Shown piece after piece: positions 32,990-43,115 of a stretch of DNA of 64,000 bases. Each line of letters begins with the position of its first letter. Positions within the stretch are counted from its first letter, which is position 1. Source of the stretch: Anastrepha obliqua (taxonomy: Eukaryota; Arthropoda; Insecta; Diptera; Tephritidae); assembly GCF_027943255.1 (NCBI RefSeq), contig NC_072895.1, positions 47,094,001 through 47,158,000 of the forward strand. Direction: 5' to 3'. Below the pieces are notes generated by a model, which was given only the letters and a program-made list of their open reading frames with translations, was not told the DNA's origin and made no database searches. Position numbers and translations under genes: made by a program.

Positions 32990-34510
32990 CAGTAACGTCG
33001 AAGAAGTGAGGGAAACAGTGAGACTATGTAAGGTCCTTCATCTAGACCGCTCAGTAAGGCTGGATTCCATTCGAAAACCTGATGGTTCACACGCCATTTC
33101 AAAATCGGTAACGTTTAATGCTTTACTCGAAACCCATTTTCCGAGTGGTAGAACTCTCTCTGAAGTAGAGAGTGGCATGAACAATAACGGTAGCAACCCT
33201 AGAACCTCTAGGTACAGCTGGTATATTGCTAGTCGGGTAGTGACAAGAGAATCGATAAGGTTTTTCTTGTCTTCCTTTGAGAACTTTAAGTTCCCTGGAC
33301 CGGACGGAGTATATCCAGCAATGCTTAAAAAAGGAGGAGACAAGCTGATTGAGGCTCTGAAAAGGATCTTCCCAGCCTGCCTTGCACTTGGTTATATACC
33401 ATCCCAATGGCGACGCGTAAGAGTAGTATTTATTAAGAAACCAGGAAAAGACGACTATTCCCTAACAAAAAGTTTTAGACCAATCAGTTTGACATCGCAC
33501 TTTCGGTGCAGAGGCTTCTGGACCAAATCGATGACTGGTGCATGAGGCAAGGTATTTCCATTAATCCGAACAAACAACCATAGTTTTGTTTACGAGAAAA
33601 TGGAAATTGGATGGACTCAGTCTTCCAACACTGAAAGGTGTGACACTTGGTCTTTCCGATGAAGTTAAATATCTAGGAGTAATCTTGGATAAGAAGCTGA
33701 CTTGGGAGACACACGTTTCACTGAAGGTGAATCGCGCATTAAGGACCTCTGTGGTAGGACGGAATATGGTTAAGTCCACAATCCGGGAGAAGAAGTGTTT
33801 GTTTATGCATCACGGGTGCGATAAGTACAACCTCTGAGTACCACAACAATGGTATGCTTGATGTGCTCCGCCTGGATCTTAAGATACACCAGGAAGCAAT
33901 AAAAGCAATGTGTAGACTCCATAAATATGGTTTCTGGCACGAAGATGGAATTTCGAGACACAGAGAAATCTTTAAATTGCTATCTGACCACTACCCACTG
34001 TTTTTTTGCACCTAAAGACGACCTGATACCCATAGTTTCATTTGGAAGGAAATTTGATGTCAGATTTCCATTGCGTGAGTAATCCAGAACGCATGCACCG
34101 TGATTTGACGGATATTTTCTTTACCGATGGGTCCAAGAATGAAATAGGGTCTGGAGCCGGATGGTACTTAAACGATAGTAATAAGTTTCACTATGCTATG
34201 GGAGAAACGGCAACTGTTTTCCAAAAGGAAGTTTTTGCCATCCTGAAAGTAGCCGAATGGATAATCGAGAGGAGATGGACGGGAAATCGATTGGAGTTTT
34301 CAGTGACAGTCAGGCTGCACTGAAGGCCCTGGAGAACGTGAAGCAAAACTCAAAGATTGTTCAAGAATGTAAGAAGAAGCTTAATTATGTCGCAAGACAA
34401 AACAAGCTTGTACTTATATGGGTTCCAGGACACTCCGGTGTTCAAAGAAACGAAATTGCCGATGAATAGGCCAACCGTGGATCAGCAGTTCTCCTACAAG
34501 GGCCTGATCA
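32990..34510 (+). pseudogene. RNase H-bearing LINE ORF2 with internal deletion
   Basis: The reverse transcriptase N-terminal region is intact at 33006-33490: FESFENFKFPGPDG-like (SSFENFKFPGPDGVYPAMLK), IPSQWRRVRVVFIKKPGKDD and SFRPISLTS. The sequence then jumps to ALSVQRLLDQIDDWCMRQGI, skipping the palm segment with the catalytic YADD. It continues LSDEVKYLGVILDKKLTWET at 33655-33715. RNase H follows from about 34110 (IFFTDGSKNEIGSGAGW, TATVFQKEVFAILKV, SDSQAALKALE) in two frames and ends at about 34470 (VLIWVPGHSGVQRNEIADE) with a stop. It is similar to the RNase H piece at 21.75 kb. Clade I/R1/LOA by domain order. Confidence 0.82.
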
Positions 34511-34539
34511 TGATAGTGCTCCATCTGAGCCAGTAGCAG

Positions 34540-35070
34540 TAGTTAAGCAAAGTTGTCACTGGAAGGTTGCAGCAGTATTATCGCCACTGTTATTTTTATG
34601 TTAATGGTACTTGATGATGTGCTAAATAACAGCCTCGGTAACAACTCTGGAAGGGGAATTCTCTGGAATCCTCTTGGTATGGAACACCTAGAAGACCTCG
34701 ACTACGCTGACGATATTGCCCTTCTCTATTGGCATAGCGGACACATGCAGAAGAAACTTGATGACCTGAGTTTCCACGCAGAGCGCGTTGGTCTGCGTAT
34801 AAATGGGGCTAAAAATACATTAATGCAAATCAACACCTCGCAGACAAACAATTTTACAGTGCAAGGTGAACAAATCCAAAGCGTCGATATATTTACCTAC
34901 CTAGAAAGCCAGTTTACACCAGATGGCGGAACGAGGACTGATATAAGATAAAAGCCAAAGCGACATTCGCCAGCTAATATGGGAAGCTCCCCATGCGACA
35001 TCACAATGGGCTATGAGCCTGAGTGTATCCCACAGGACAACCGCTTCAACCTAACCTAACCTAACCTAGA
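34540..35070 (+). pseudogene. LINE reverse transcriptase active-site fragment joined to a LINE 3' end
   Basis: A 132-codon frame reads IFMLMVLDDVLNNSLG, then MEHLEDLDYADDIALL with the YADD catalytic motif, KKLDDLSFHAERVGLRINGA, and VDIFTYLESQFTPDGGTRTD. This differs from the surrounding LINE and resembles another non-LTR lineage. After KAKATFA the homology stops, and a LINE 3' terminal segment follows (CATCACAATGGGCTATGAGC, CCCACAGGACAACCGCTTC) ending in AACCTAACCTAACCTAACC at 35047-35065. So two LINE pieces are fused, and the preceding RNase H remnant (to about 34510) makes a third. Confidence 0.7.
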
Positions 35071-35576
35071 TCTGAAGTCCTTACCGAAAAAAGAAGATAA
35101 ATTTTAAATTTTGTATAGCCGTACGCACCAAGTGGTCGCAGCATCGATGTTCTTATGTGATTATCTATTGATATTTCTGTTCTTCATTTCGTTTCAAATT
35201 TCAAGCTGGGTTATTTCCATATACACCCAAATAACATCAAACGTGTGCACTTGACTCAATTACAAGTGATCGTGCTTCTTCGACTCAGTTTCCTACATTT
35301 TCCTTTCGACCCTTTCTACTTCCGCAATTGTATTGTTATCACAAACAGAATTCCTTCCGCAATAACGCGGTCGATTTGAGCTTTTCCACAATCTCATCAG
35401 ACCGCATTGCTATTTGTTTGCGAATTAGGCATAAGACACGTTCTGCGGCACTGGGGCATGTAGGGGTAACATTTCGCAAAGCTTGCATGCTGACCAACAC
35501 GTGACGTACTGCGTAACTATGTATCCCGAACAGTCTAACATATGTACACATATATGTACATAAGAACATGGTTTCT
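35071..35576. other. Gene-free spacer
   Basis: No recognised gene. A 76-codon minus ORF (35339-35569) has no family resemblance. Confidence 0.4.
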
Positions 35577-36095
35577 GTTCAAAAAGTACCCGGAATTTCT
35601 TATTTAAAAGAACCACTCTTGAGATAATATCAAAATCAATTATTTCCAGTTGCCACATGCCATTTCTGGACTCCATCGGTCAGATGGTGTATGCGTAACA
35701 AATTATTGTTGGGTGTATTCTCGAACTTCGCTTGGTGGAATTTAGTTGAGCAAAGCGTCTGAAATTTGTGTGTCTAACACAAACATGCGAGTATTACAAA
35801 GAACATGGCAAACTGCGCTGAGGTTGAGATTTGCCGCGTTAAATGACCAACTCCATTCATCCAACTCGCTAACCGACGAAAATATCGACAAAATTCAGAA
35901 AATTGTGCTCGATGATGTGAATATCAGAGATAAAGCAGCTGATATTGGTTTCTCACTCGTATCGGAACATACAGAGGATCATAATTCGATTGCAATATTA
36001 CCTCACGAGAAATTTTTTCATAATTGGAAAAAGTTACAATACCACCTTCATCGAAAAGTTCATGTTCATAAAATTCAAAATACAAATTTATTACT
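35577..36095 (+). pseudogene. mariner N-terminal fragment
   Basis: Begins with TCAAAAAGTACCCGGAATTT, similar to the AAGTACCGGGAAT ends at 26271 and 39375. Downstream the clearest coding match is SSNSLTDENIDKIQKIVLDD followed by VNIRDKAADIGFS at about 35855-35955. This corresponds to the linker and second HTH of mariner transposases. The first HTH and the sequence after 35960 are hard to follow. It is fused head-to-tail with a minus-strand mariner fragment at about 36096. Confidence 0.5.
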
Positions 36096-36735
36096 CACAA
36101 GTGATAATATTGCCTTCGAAGTACTCCCCATCAACTGCAATGCACTTATACCAGCGTTTGATCCAGCTTACGAAACATTTCTGGAACTCTATTTTCGGCA
36201 TAGCCATCAAAGCCGTCCTCGGTTTTTCCATCACTTCTTTTCGCCGGTTAAAACGCGTTCCCCGCAAAGGTTTTTTGACTCGATCAAACAGAAAAGAATC
36301 GCTGGTAGCCTTATCAGGTGAATTCGATGGCTGTTAGATACCAAATTCGTTTCTTGGTCAATTCACGGTTAATTATGGTACTGTGCGACGGTGAGTTGCC
36401 ATGGTGCGAACTGTTTTCTCACAAATATTTTCTTTTTGGACGAATTGACTCACGTAAACGTCTCATAACGCCCAACTGGGCCCAAGGGGCGTTGTAATTC
36501 ATAAAAAGCGTGAGCATCGTTTTCTTTTTTGACTGAAAATGGCATGGTTTGGTTTTTGGTCTTGGTTCATCGGGAGCTCTCCACTCACTCGCCTGGTGTC
36601 TAGATTACATGTCGTACCCTTAAATATACGTCTCGCCTCCAATAATGATGCGATTGATGAATGTTGCGTCGGATTTGATATCGATACGGATCAAGATTTT
36701 ATACTTTTTAATCAGATTTTCTAGAAAAATTTGAA
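36096..36735 (-). pseudogene. mariner transposase, central to C-terminal part
   Basis: Minus-strand translation: FINRIIIGGETY at the position of the ITGDETW block (first catalytic Asp lost), YDM..RHQASEWRAPDEPRPK, SKKKTMLTLFMNYN, MRRLRESIRPKRKYL then stop, HHGNSPSHSTII with Gly in place of the second catalytic Asp, PSNSPDKATSDSFLFDRVKK (third block), and RFNRREEVMEKPRTALMAMP, then EFQKCFVSWIKRWYKCI ending EYFEG. Three stops. The deletion after YN removes the VHYEFLP segment usual in this group. Fully inactive. Confidence 0.78.
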
Positions 36736-36830
36736 GTATTCAGTTATATAGCTGATTGAATTTTGGTATAATAAAGTGCAGTTTGAAGAGGCCAATCGCG
36801 TTGATTTTTTGAAAAAAATTTGTTTGCTCT

Positions 36831-36843
36831 ATATAAGGAGTGC
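36831..36843. repeat. LINE target site duplication, left
   Basis: ATATAAGGAGTGC, repeated exactly at 37955-37967 on the other side of the LINE insertion. Confidence 0.92.
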
Positions 36844-37872
36844 CTACTCAGAACGTACCAAAGAGGGCACTCCTCAATTTTGGAACAATTACCCTGCATT
36901 CCCAGCACAACGGATTTCTGTAAGACCAAGGACATCAATTTCGATAAATCCTTTGTCACAGTATTTCCTTCCAAAGAGGAATGGGATAACGGGCTCATTG
37001 TCAAGATAAATGACTTAAACATCTACACAGATGGCTCAAAACTAGACAACCAAGTAGGCGGAGGGGTCTACTCCGACAAACTCGGAGTATGCCAATCATT
37101 TCGCTTGCCTGATCATTGCAGTGTATTTCAGGCGGAAGTCACTGCCATAAAAGAAGGGCTTAAAGAGATAAAAACGAGAGTATTATCCGCAAATGAAGTC
37201 TTCATTTACTCGGACAGTCAAGCAGCAATAAAAGCGCTGGAATCAAAAACACACTCGTCAAAAACAGTTCTAGAATGTTTTAAACTACTAGATGACGTAT
37301 CTAAGTGCTACAAGGTGCACCTTATCTGGGTACCAGGCCACAGAAACATTGCAGGAAATTGTAAGGCGGATGAACTCGCAAGAACCGGTACAACGCTCGG
37401 TCTCGAACCGGATAAGGCGCTGATACCCATGCCCATAGCCACTTGTAAATTACTTATAGACAGGGAAACCATCAAAAAGGTAAATACAATCTGGCAAAAC
37501 CTCACAACATGCGAACTAAGCAGACAGACATGGCCGAACTGGAACAGCGGTCGATCGAAGATCTTGCTACGATTCAACAGAGAATCTATAAGAAAAATGA
37601 TAGGTGTTTTAACTGGTCATTGCTTAATAGGCAGCCACGCTAGAAGGTTAGGACTCCCCTACTTCGATTTCTGTAGAAGCTGTCTTAATACAGAAGAAGA
37701 GGAAACAGTCAGACACCTTTTATGTGAGTGTGAAAGCCTAGCTATGAGGAGGCTGCGCACTCTCGATACAGCATTTCTAACCGATGTAGCGGACATAGCC
37801 CATCTAAAACTAACGAAGCTCTGCTCGTTTATTAAAGCAACCGGATGGTTTGAAAAGGAACACGTAGAGTAA
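36844..37872 (+). CDS. LINE ORF2 C-terminal part: RNase H and zinc finger
   Basis: Open frame through the whole insertion to TAG at 37870-37872. The upstream ATG at 36820 lies in flanking DNA outside the target duplication, so the true protein is a truncated ORF2 tail. The RNase H domain keeps all four acidic positions: NIYTDGSKLDNQVGGGVY, HCSVFQAEVTAIKEGLKEIK, FIYSDSQAAIKALE, and VHLIWVPGHRNIAGNCKADE. A conserved I/R1/LOA C-terminus follows: LTGHCLIGSHARRLG, FCRSCLNTEEEETVRHLLCE then C (Cys/His finger), and CSFIKATGW. RNase H would remove RNA from the cDNA hybrid during target-primed reverse transcription. With no endonuclease or reverse transcriptase this copy is dead on arrival, though the frame is undamaged. 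Confidence 0.88.
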   Translation, partial: LLRTYQRGHSSILEQLPCIPSTTDFCKTKDINFDKSFVTVFPSKEEWDNGLIVKINDLNIYTDGSKLDNQVGGGVYSDKLGVCQSFRLPDHCSVFQAEVTAIKEGLKEIKTRVLSANEVFIYSDSQAAIKALESKTHSSKTVLECFKLLDDVSKCYKVHLIWVPGHRNIAGNCKADELARTGTTLGLEPDKALIPMPIATCKLLIDRETIKKVNTIWQNLTTCELSRQTWPNWNSGRSKILLRFNRESIRKMIGVLTGHCLIGSHARRLGLPYFDFCRSCLNTEEEETVRHLLCECESLAMRRLRTLDTAFLTDVADIAHLKLTKLCSFIKATGWFEKEHVE

Positions 37873-37954
37873 GGATAAGCTCCAGTGGTATCACAATGGA
37901 CCTGCTGAAGGTCTAAGTGTGTCTTGCGACAACCACCCTACCTACGTACCTACC
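36844..37954 (+). mobile_element. 5'-truncated RNase H-bearing LINE with exact target duplication
   Basis: An 1111-bp insertion bounded on both sides by ATATAAGGAGTGC. It starts inside ORF2 (CTACTCAGAACGTACCAAAG) and ends with a CCTACCTACGTACCTACC tail. The 3' UTR has ATCACAATGGACCTGC and CTTGCGACAACCACC, similar to other LINE 3' ends here (34990-35045, about 51560). An exact 13-bp duplication and an unbroken ORF make it one of the younger insertions in the window. Confidence 0.93.
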
Positions 37955-37967
37955 ATATAAGGAGTGC
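37955..37967. repeat. LINE target site duplication, right
   Basis: ATATAAGGAGTGC, identical to 36831-36843. Confidence 0.92.
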
Positions 37968-38412
37968 TCGACATTTTTTATATTGAAAGAAATCACCTAT
38001 AGGAAAATACACCATATTGGAGAATGCACTAATATATAATTTCATATAAAAAATTATTACAACTAATGGCTAGTATTAACTTCGCAGTCGTAAAATGAGA
38101 AGAAAAGTTTGGTAAGAAAAGTATTTTTAAATAAATTAATACATATAAAAGTACCTATATACAAGTTCCCATAATTATGAAACTGGTCTAAGTCAAAATT
38201 GAAAACAAAATTAATTAAGATCGAAAAAAAAAATTAATTAAAAAATCAATTATTTCACACGGCATTATTTTAAACTAAATTTATTCAATGTAACTTTTAA
38301 GATATCGTCAAAAATGAACCATGGTTTGATTTCAACAGTATATGGAATTCATTTAGTGTTAATTACAAAAGTAGTCTAAGTCAAAAATTTAAAGAAGTCA
38401 TATAAACATAAC

Positions 38413-40030
38413 TTGAAAATGGCGCGTGGCCCTCTTTGCCGTGTTTCAGAACTATATAATAAATTAAGTTTCCAAGCTTTTCAAAAAGGCACATGCCAAA
38501 AATGTGATGAGAAAAATAATGAGGAAGAGAAATTACTTCTTACAGAAAGTCATGATGAGCATTTACAAAATGCTGAACGAGCTAGGAACTATATAGCTGA
38601 GGACCAGAAAAAAAGAAAAGTAAAAGAAAATTCAAAACAAAAATATATTATGGATTCACATTTGATTTGCACAAAGAGCTTACGTATGCTAAACTCTCTG
38701 TTTCGTTCTCTTATTATAAGCGAAAAATGTATGTACGTATACAAATTGAGTTTCGATCATCTCCATGATGACAATGACAAGATGTATGCATGGGAGGAAA
38801 CGACAGCACAGGAAGTAGCATCCTGCATTTTAGTGCATATGGAAACTATAACTACTGAAAAAAAGGTAATAGCCTACAGTGGTAATTTTAACATTAAAGT
38901 AGCATTAACATGGCTAAAAATTCCAGCTCATCAAATAATAATATTGAAAGGATAAACCATATACAGGGTCGTAGAGAGCAAATCCGGGCCCCGGGAGAAA
39001 ATTGCAAATGCGGGCCCTTTCCAATTATGTCTAATTCGTATAATTCGAATTACTCTCGAATCCGGGCCCCTCTGAGAACTCCGTCGGGCCTTACCATATA
39101 TTTTTGGTATCGGGTCATTCCTTTCTATCGAGAAATGAAAAAATAAAAATAAAAATAATATTACTTATACAAACCTGAGCTTTACTATGAATTGATAGAA
39201 AAGTATAGAAGAAAATATAAATTTTCGATAAAAAGATTGTCGCACCTGGAAGACTCAACAAGAAGAAGAGTACAAGTACAGCGGGCGAATCTGCCCTAGG
39301 TTGAAAAATGAACCATATAAAATGTTATATAAAACTTCTTAATATGTTTCTAAATTCGATGTACCCTATGACCAGAAAGTACCGGGAATGTTTAAATAAA
39401 ACAAAACAGAGTTAAATTGCAGGCAAATTTATTTTATCTCCTTCATGTGCCAACGCTTAACCCAGTCCTCCATGCACCCCTAGTAGGCCGACAGAGGGAC
39501 GACCTTCAGCTACTTCGTCGCATTCTCTTTGATCTCCTGCATCGACTGAAATCTCCTTCCACGAAGTGGTAACTTCAACTTGGGCAACAAAAAGTAGTCG
39601 TACGGGGCCATATCAGGTGAATGTGGTGCTTGCACTATGGTATTTACTAGGTGTTTGGTCAAATAATTCAGCACAATTTGGGCTCGGTACGTTGGCGCGT
39701 TATCATCATGCAAAATCCAAGAATTGTTTGCCCATATTTCCGGCCGGCCCGACAGACAGTAATGATCCGATGGCGCTAAAAAGTGACAGATGTGTGTCTT
39801 ATTGTCCTACCAACATAAGAAAAAAATATGGACCGGTTCCCACGTGCGTGGTTCGTTTAAATTAAACAATCCCGGTACTTTTTGATCATAGGGTATATAG
39901 GGAAATGTTAAGCTACTTCGATTATACACCACCTCTAGACCAGGAACGGAAGAAAAACATAAAGATATTATGTGTTCACTGCCATGCATCCCACCAGTTT
40001 TTCAGGAACATTTTAGTAAGAATCTTAAAA
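38413..40030 (+). pseudogene. Transposase-like gene of the 38-41 kb element
   Basis: First ORF (38413-38952): GTCQKCDEKNNEEEKLLLTE, SHDEHLQNAERARNYIAEDQ, MDSHLICTKSLRMLNSLFRS (corresponds to a FDLQK-like segment), YVYKLSFDHLHD, MYAWEETTAQEVASCILVHM, and VIAYSGNFNIKVALTWL. I associate the order ETTA..QE(V/I)ASC then IAYSD..GQN.N.K with uncharacterised arthropod repeat proteins, probably a DDE-type transposase; the usual Asp-Cys-x-Gly-Gln stretch is shortened here. A C-terminal-like piece, CSLPCIPPVFQEHFSKNLKK, lies at about 39975-40025. The region between is lost or disrupted, including by the mariner insertion. Superfamily unknown to me. Confidence 0.5.
39362..39895 (-). mobile_element. Internally deleted mariner (family D relative), 534 bp
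   Basis: TIRs ACCCTATGACCAGAAAGTAC then CGGGAATGTTTAAAT at the left, and inward from the right ACCCTATGATCAAAAAGTAC then CGGGATTGTTTAATT, TA flanked. The minus-strand remnant at 39713-39510 holds the second catalytic block (MHDDNAPTYRAQIVL) and third block (HSPDMAPYDYFLLPKLKLPL, Asp kept). All N-terminal domains are deleted. It lies inside the 38-41 kb element and is MITE-like. Confidence 0.88.
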
Positions 40031-40118
40031 AATCGAAATGATAAAAATGGCTTACTTTTTAAAATAATTAATAAATTTTCATTAATTATCACATTAAAGT
40101 TATTGCTTTTTTATTGCT

Positions 40119-40862
40119 TTAAGGGGTAACACCACTGTAGAAATTTCAAAAAATTGATTTTTTTTTATAAGCTTAAACAATTCTTTGAACCTTTTAAAAT
40201 ACAGAACAAAAAGTTTTATACGTTACCGAAGTCTATTTCATAAATATTTTAAGCTTTTAACCAAGCGTTAGTGACTGCTACCTAACGACTTCTCCAAATT
40301 TCCAAACTTTAAACGCGTTTTTCTCAAAACACGTTTTCTGAAATTGGCACGCAGCATAACTCAAACAATTTTAAATATTTTTAATCAGGTTTTTCACTAC
40401 GTCTGTATAATAACCTTCTTAAGAGAAGAGCGTAGGGGATTTTCGATAGATTAATTTAAACGATTGTTATAATTATTTAAGTGCCGTTTTTTTAGTCCAA
40501 AATAGAGTTTTTTCCTTCAAATGCTTGCTAATTCCACAAAAATAAATATTTTTTAAATCCCCTACGTGTTTCTCTAGCTATTCTTATCTAGATTAAGAAA
40601 AAAAATGTTTCTTTGTTCCAGATTAAAATTTGCACCCTCTGTGCTGCGTGCCGCGGAGCTCTTTCAAGAGAAACCACATTACAAAAATGTCTCCAATGCC
40701 GCCATTTTGTAAAATTTTTCGATCAAACTTTGTAGTTTTGTATTTTAGTATATAAGTAATAACTTCCCAAATCAGAGTGATTGTTTCCCCTTTCCTTCTA
40801 TACAAAAAAATTCTTTAAAAATCGTGTTTATTTTACGCGTGTACAGTGGTGTTACCCCTTAA
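40119..40862. mobile_element. TTAA MITE (TIR GGGGTAACACCAC), copy 1
   Basis: TTAA at both ends (40119-40122, 40859-40862) followed inward by GGGGTAACACCACTGTA at both sides. About 740 bp, no coding capacity (the 60-codon ORF at 40623-40805 also occurs in copy 2 only because the DNA is shared). A nearly identical copy in opposite orientation lies at 61457-62201. TTAA targets are typical of piggyBac-type transposases, so mobilisation by such an enzyme is inferred. Confidence 0.9.
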
Positions 40863-41115
40863 GACATTTATAGAACATTCAGTTAATTATGAAAATGGTC
40901 TAAGTCAGTTCCAACTACAATAACAACATTTTCCTATGAAATTGACATACAATTTCATTTTTATAAAAAAATTTGGTTAATCGTGACTTATAAAATTCTA
41001 TATAAAAGTGTATGTAATGCAAAAATATTTTTTTTATTTTTTTAAACGCAATTCATTAAATATCTCGAAACAAGAAATATATGACTTAGACCACCTTCGT
41101 AATTATGGGCATATA

Positions 41116-43113
41116 CATATATTGACACTAAAAAATTAGAAGAAGATTTACTTACATTTTACTTACTTACTTACTCTTTGCGAAGACGTTTCCCTTAACA
41201 ATGCCATACCTTCGGAATATTCGAACTCAGACACTTCACTCGCAAACGAACTGTCAACTGCTAAACACATCATAGATGTAAAAAAATATTGCTGGCATGT
41301 TGCTGGGTGTTTTCACGGCGGGAACTGAGTACTACTTTGCCGTGATATACATGCGAAATTTCACGTATATATCACGGCAATGCAATTTGTATGGATTTTG
41401 ACAGCCATTGATCGTGAAACGCAAACTTTGTGATATGGTTAACTCAGAAGCAAATAAATTGTCAAAACTTGCCATTAAGACCTAGTGCTATAGTTATTTA
41501 AAGCAGGGAATAAGTTATTAGCGGCGTTTGTCTTTTTTTTTTTTTTTGTTCTTGAATGCGACACTACGCTTTTCGATGACTCTGTTCTAGTTTCTTCGGC
41601 ATGCAGCGATCGGCTATGAGCCTCAGAGTGGGTTACATTGAAATTATTACCAACACAATAACAATTTACTTCCTTCATCACCGCTCTAATGATTCTCCGT
41701 GAGAAATGTAATTTTTTGCCGCTGGCCGATCTTTTCTGTTTATTTCTGTATTTTTCCTCTAACTTATGCTGTTGCTACTCTTCCTGCCAATGTTTTTTTG
41801 TTTTAATTTCTTATTTTGCAGTGATGTAACATTTTTGCCGGCATCAAATCGATTGATCGTGTGGCACACGCTGCGCTCGTAAAACTTTGATCGTTTATTG
41901 ATGTTTCGCTGCTGCTTCACTCCACCTTCACTGGACATCATCTAATGTTGCTCCGCTGGTGTTACTTGTGTACTGTATTTTTTCGTTTTGCTTTGTTATT
42001 CCTTAGTATTCTTCTTTTTTGTCTGTTTTTGCTGTTCGAGTTATTCTAGGTTGTGTAAAATGTTGACAACTAATTCTCGATTTTCTTTTCCAACTTTAGG
42101 TACTCCTTCTATTATTAGCTAAATTGTTGTTGTTGTTTTTGGTCACTGCTGTGCAGTTGTGGATGGAGTGAGTGAATGGCAAGACTGTGGCAGACGTTGG
42201 CTGTGCGCCGGCTAGTGGCTAGTGGCCCACTCGATGCTGTCACTGCACAAGCTGCCTCTGCAAATGCTTTTGGCGGCTACTAACTATGAAGGATGACGTT
42301 TGCGCTGATCCGTTGTGATCATTATTGAATAGAGCAACTCATCCGTGTTAAAGTGAAGGGGGCTATTCCGCAAAAATCATAGTTTAAAGGGGTTTCTAAT
42401 CGATTATGCCGGCTTGCTATGTAGCTGAGCGATCGTCCTACTCGCTGCTAGTCAGTGCAAAAGTGCCTCAGCTAAAAAGGGACTTTTTAGTTGCCATATG
42501 CAATTAAAAATGCAAAAATAATACTAATTTGTTGTGTAGGTTTGTAGGCGTTGCTGGAATATGAAAGTATTAGCTGGTGTGAATGTTCAAGTGCAAGTGT
42601 GTGGTTTCAGCTAATTACAAAATGCAAAATGTACTATTTAATTTTTTTTGATATGTACGTATATATGTATTGTACGACTGTGCAAAATTGTGTGTATGTA
42701 TGTATGAATAATTTGCACAATAGCAATTTGTGTTGGCTGATTTGTCACTGAAAACAAGTTGGAAATCTGTAACGAATTAAATTTTCCCTCATTTAAATAA
42801 TTTTCTTAATACGCTTTCAATCTGCTTGATATGCATGTATGTGTACATATACATATGTATGTCTCGTAGTTACTTGCATAGCGTATAATAAAATTGGTTC
42901 GTTTCAGTTAACAATAATCGTTTTTTGTTTTGAGTTTTGCCCCCTAGTGGCATTTTGCGAATGTGAAAGTATGGTTGTTTTTAGTTCGGTTAGTAAATTA
43001 TATACGTTTTTTTTGTCTTTTTCCCCCTTGTTCACTCCTCTCGGGAGCATAGGGCCTCGACAAAACTCTTCCATCGAGAATGGCACTGGATTATATGGTA
43101 CCTACAATTATTA
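41116..43113. other. Gene-free, host-like DNA
   Basis: No gene supported. Contains TTAC repeats (41158-41177), a 40-bp imperfect palindrome at 41339-41378 and short GT-rich triplets near 42125-42140. ORFs here are short, overlap on both strands and have no recognised domains. Confidence 0.45.
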
Positions 43114-43115
43114 TA

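Larger units (their letters stand above)
38150..41115 (+). mobile_element. DNA transposon with internal TGGTCTAAGTCA repeats, superfamily unassigned
   Basis: Inverted termini: CCCATAATTATGAAACTGGT then CTAAGTCAA at 38168-38196, and the same read inward from 41110 (CCCATAATTACGAAGGTGGT then CTAAGTCAT). Two further direct copies of the AATTA..AAA.TGGTCTAAGTC motif lie inside at about 38355-38378 and 40888-40908, as expected for transposase binding sites. The interior holds a broken transposase-like gene, a nested mariner derivative (39362-39895) and a TTAA MITE (40119-40862). Precise outer ends and target duplication could not be fixed; TA-rich sequence continues outside the motif on both sides. 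Confidence 0.65.

Noticed and set aside
35047..35065. (CCTAA)n as an interstitial telomere
   Set aside because: Diptera lack TTAGG telomeres and the tract follows a LINE 3' end, as do the other tracts here.
36820..36843. First eight codons of the open frame as part of the LINE protein
   Set aside because: They lie outside the target site duplication and so belong to flanking DNA.
40623..40805. 60-codon ORF found twice (40.6 and 61.5 kb) as a conserved gene
   Set aside because: Both lie inside copies of the same non-coding TTAA MITE; conservation reflects recent duplication of DNA.
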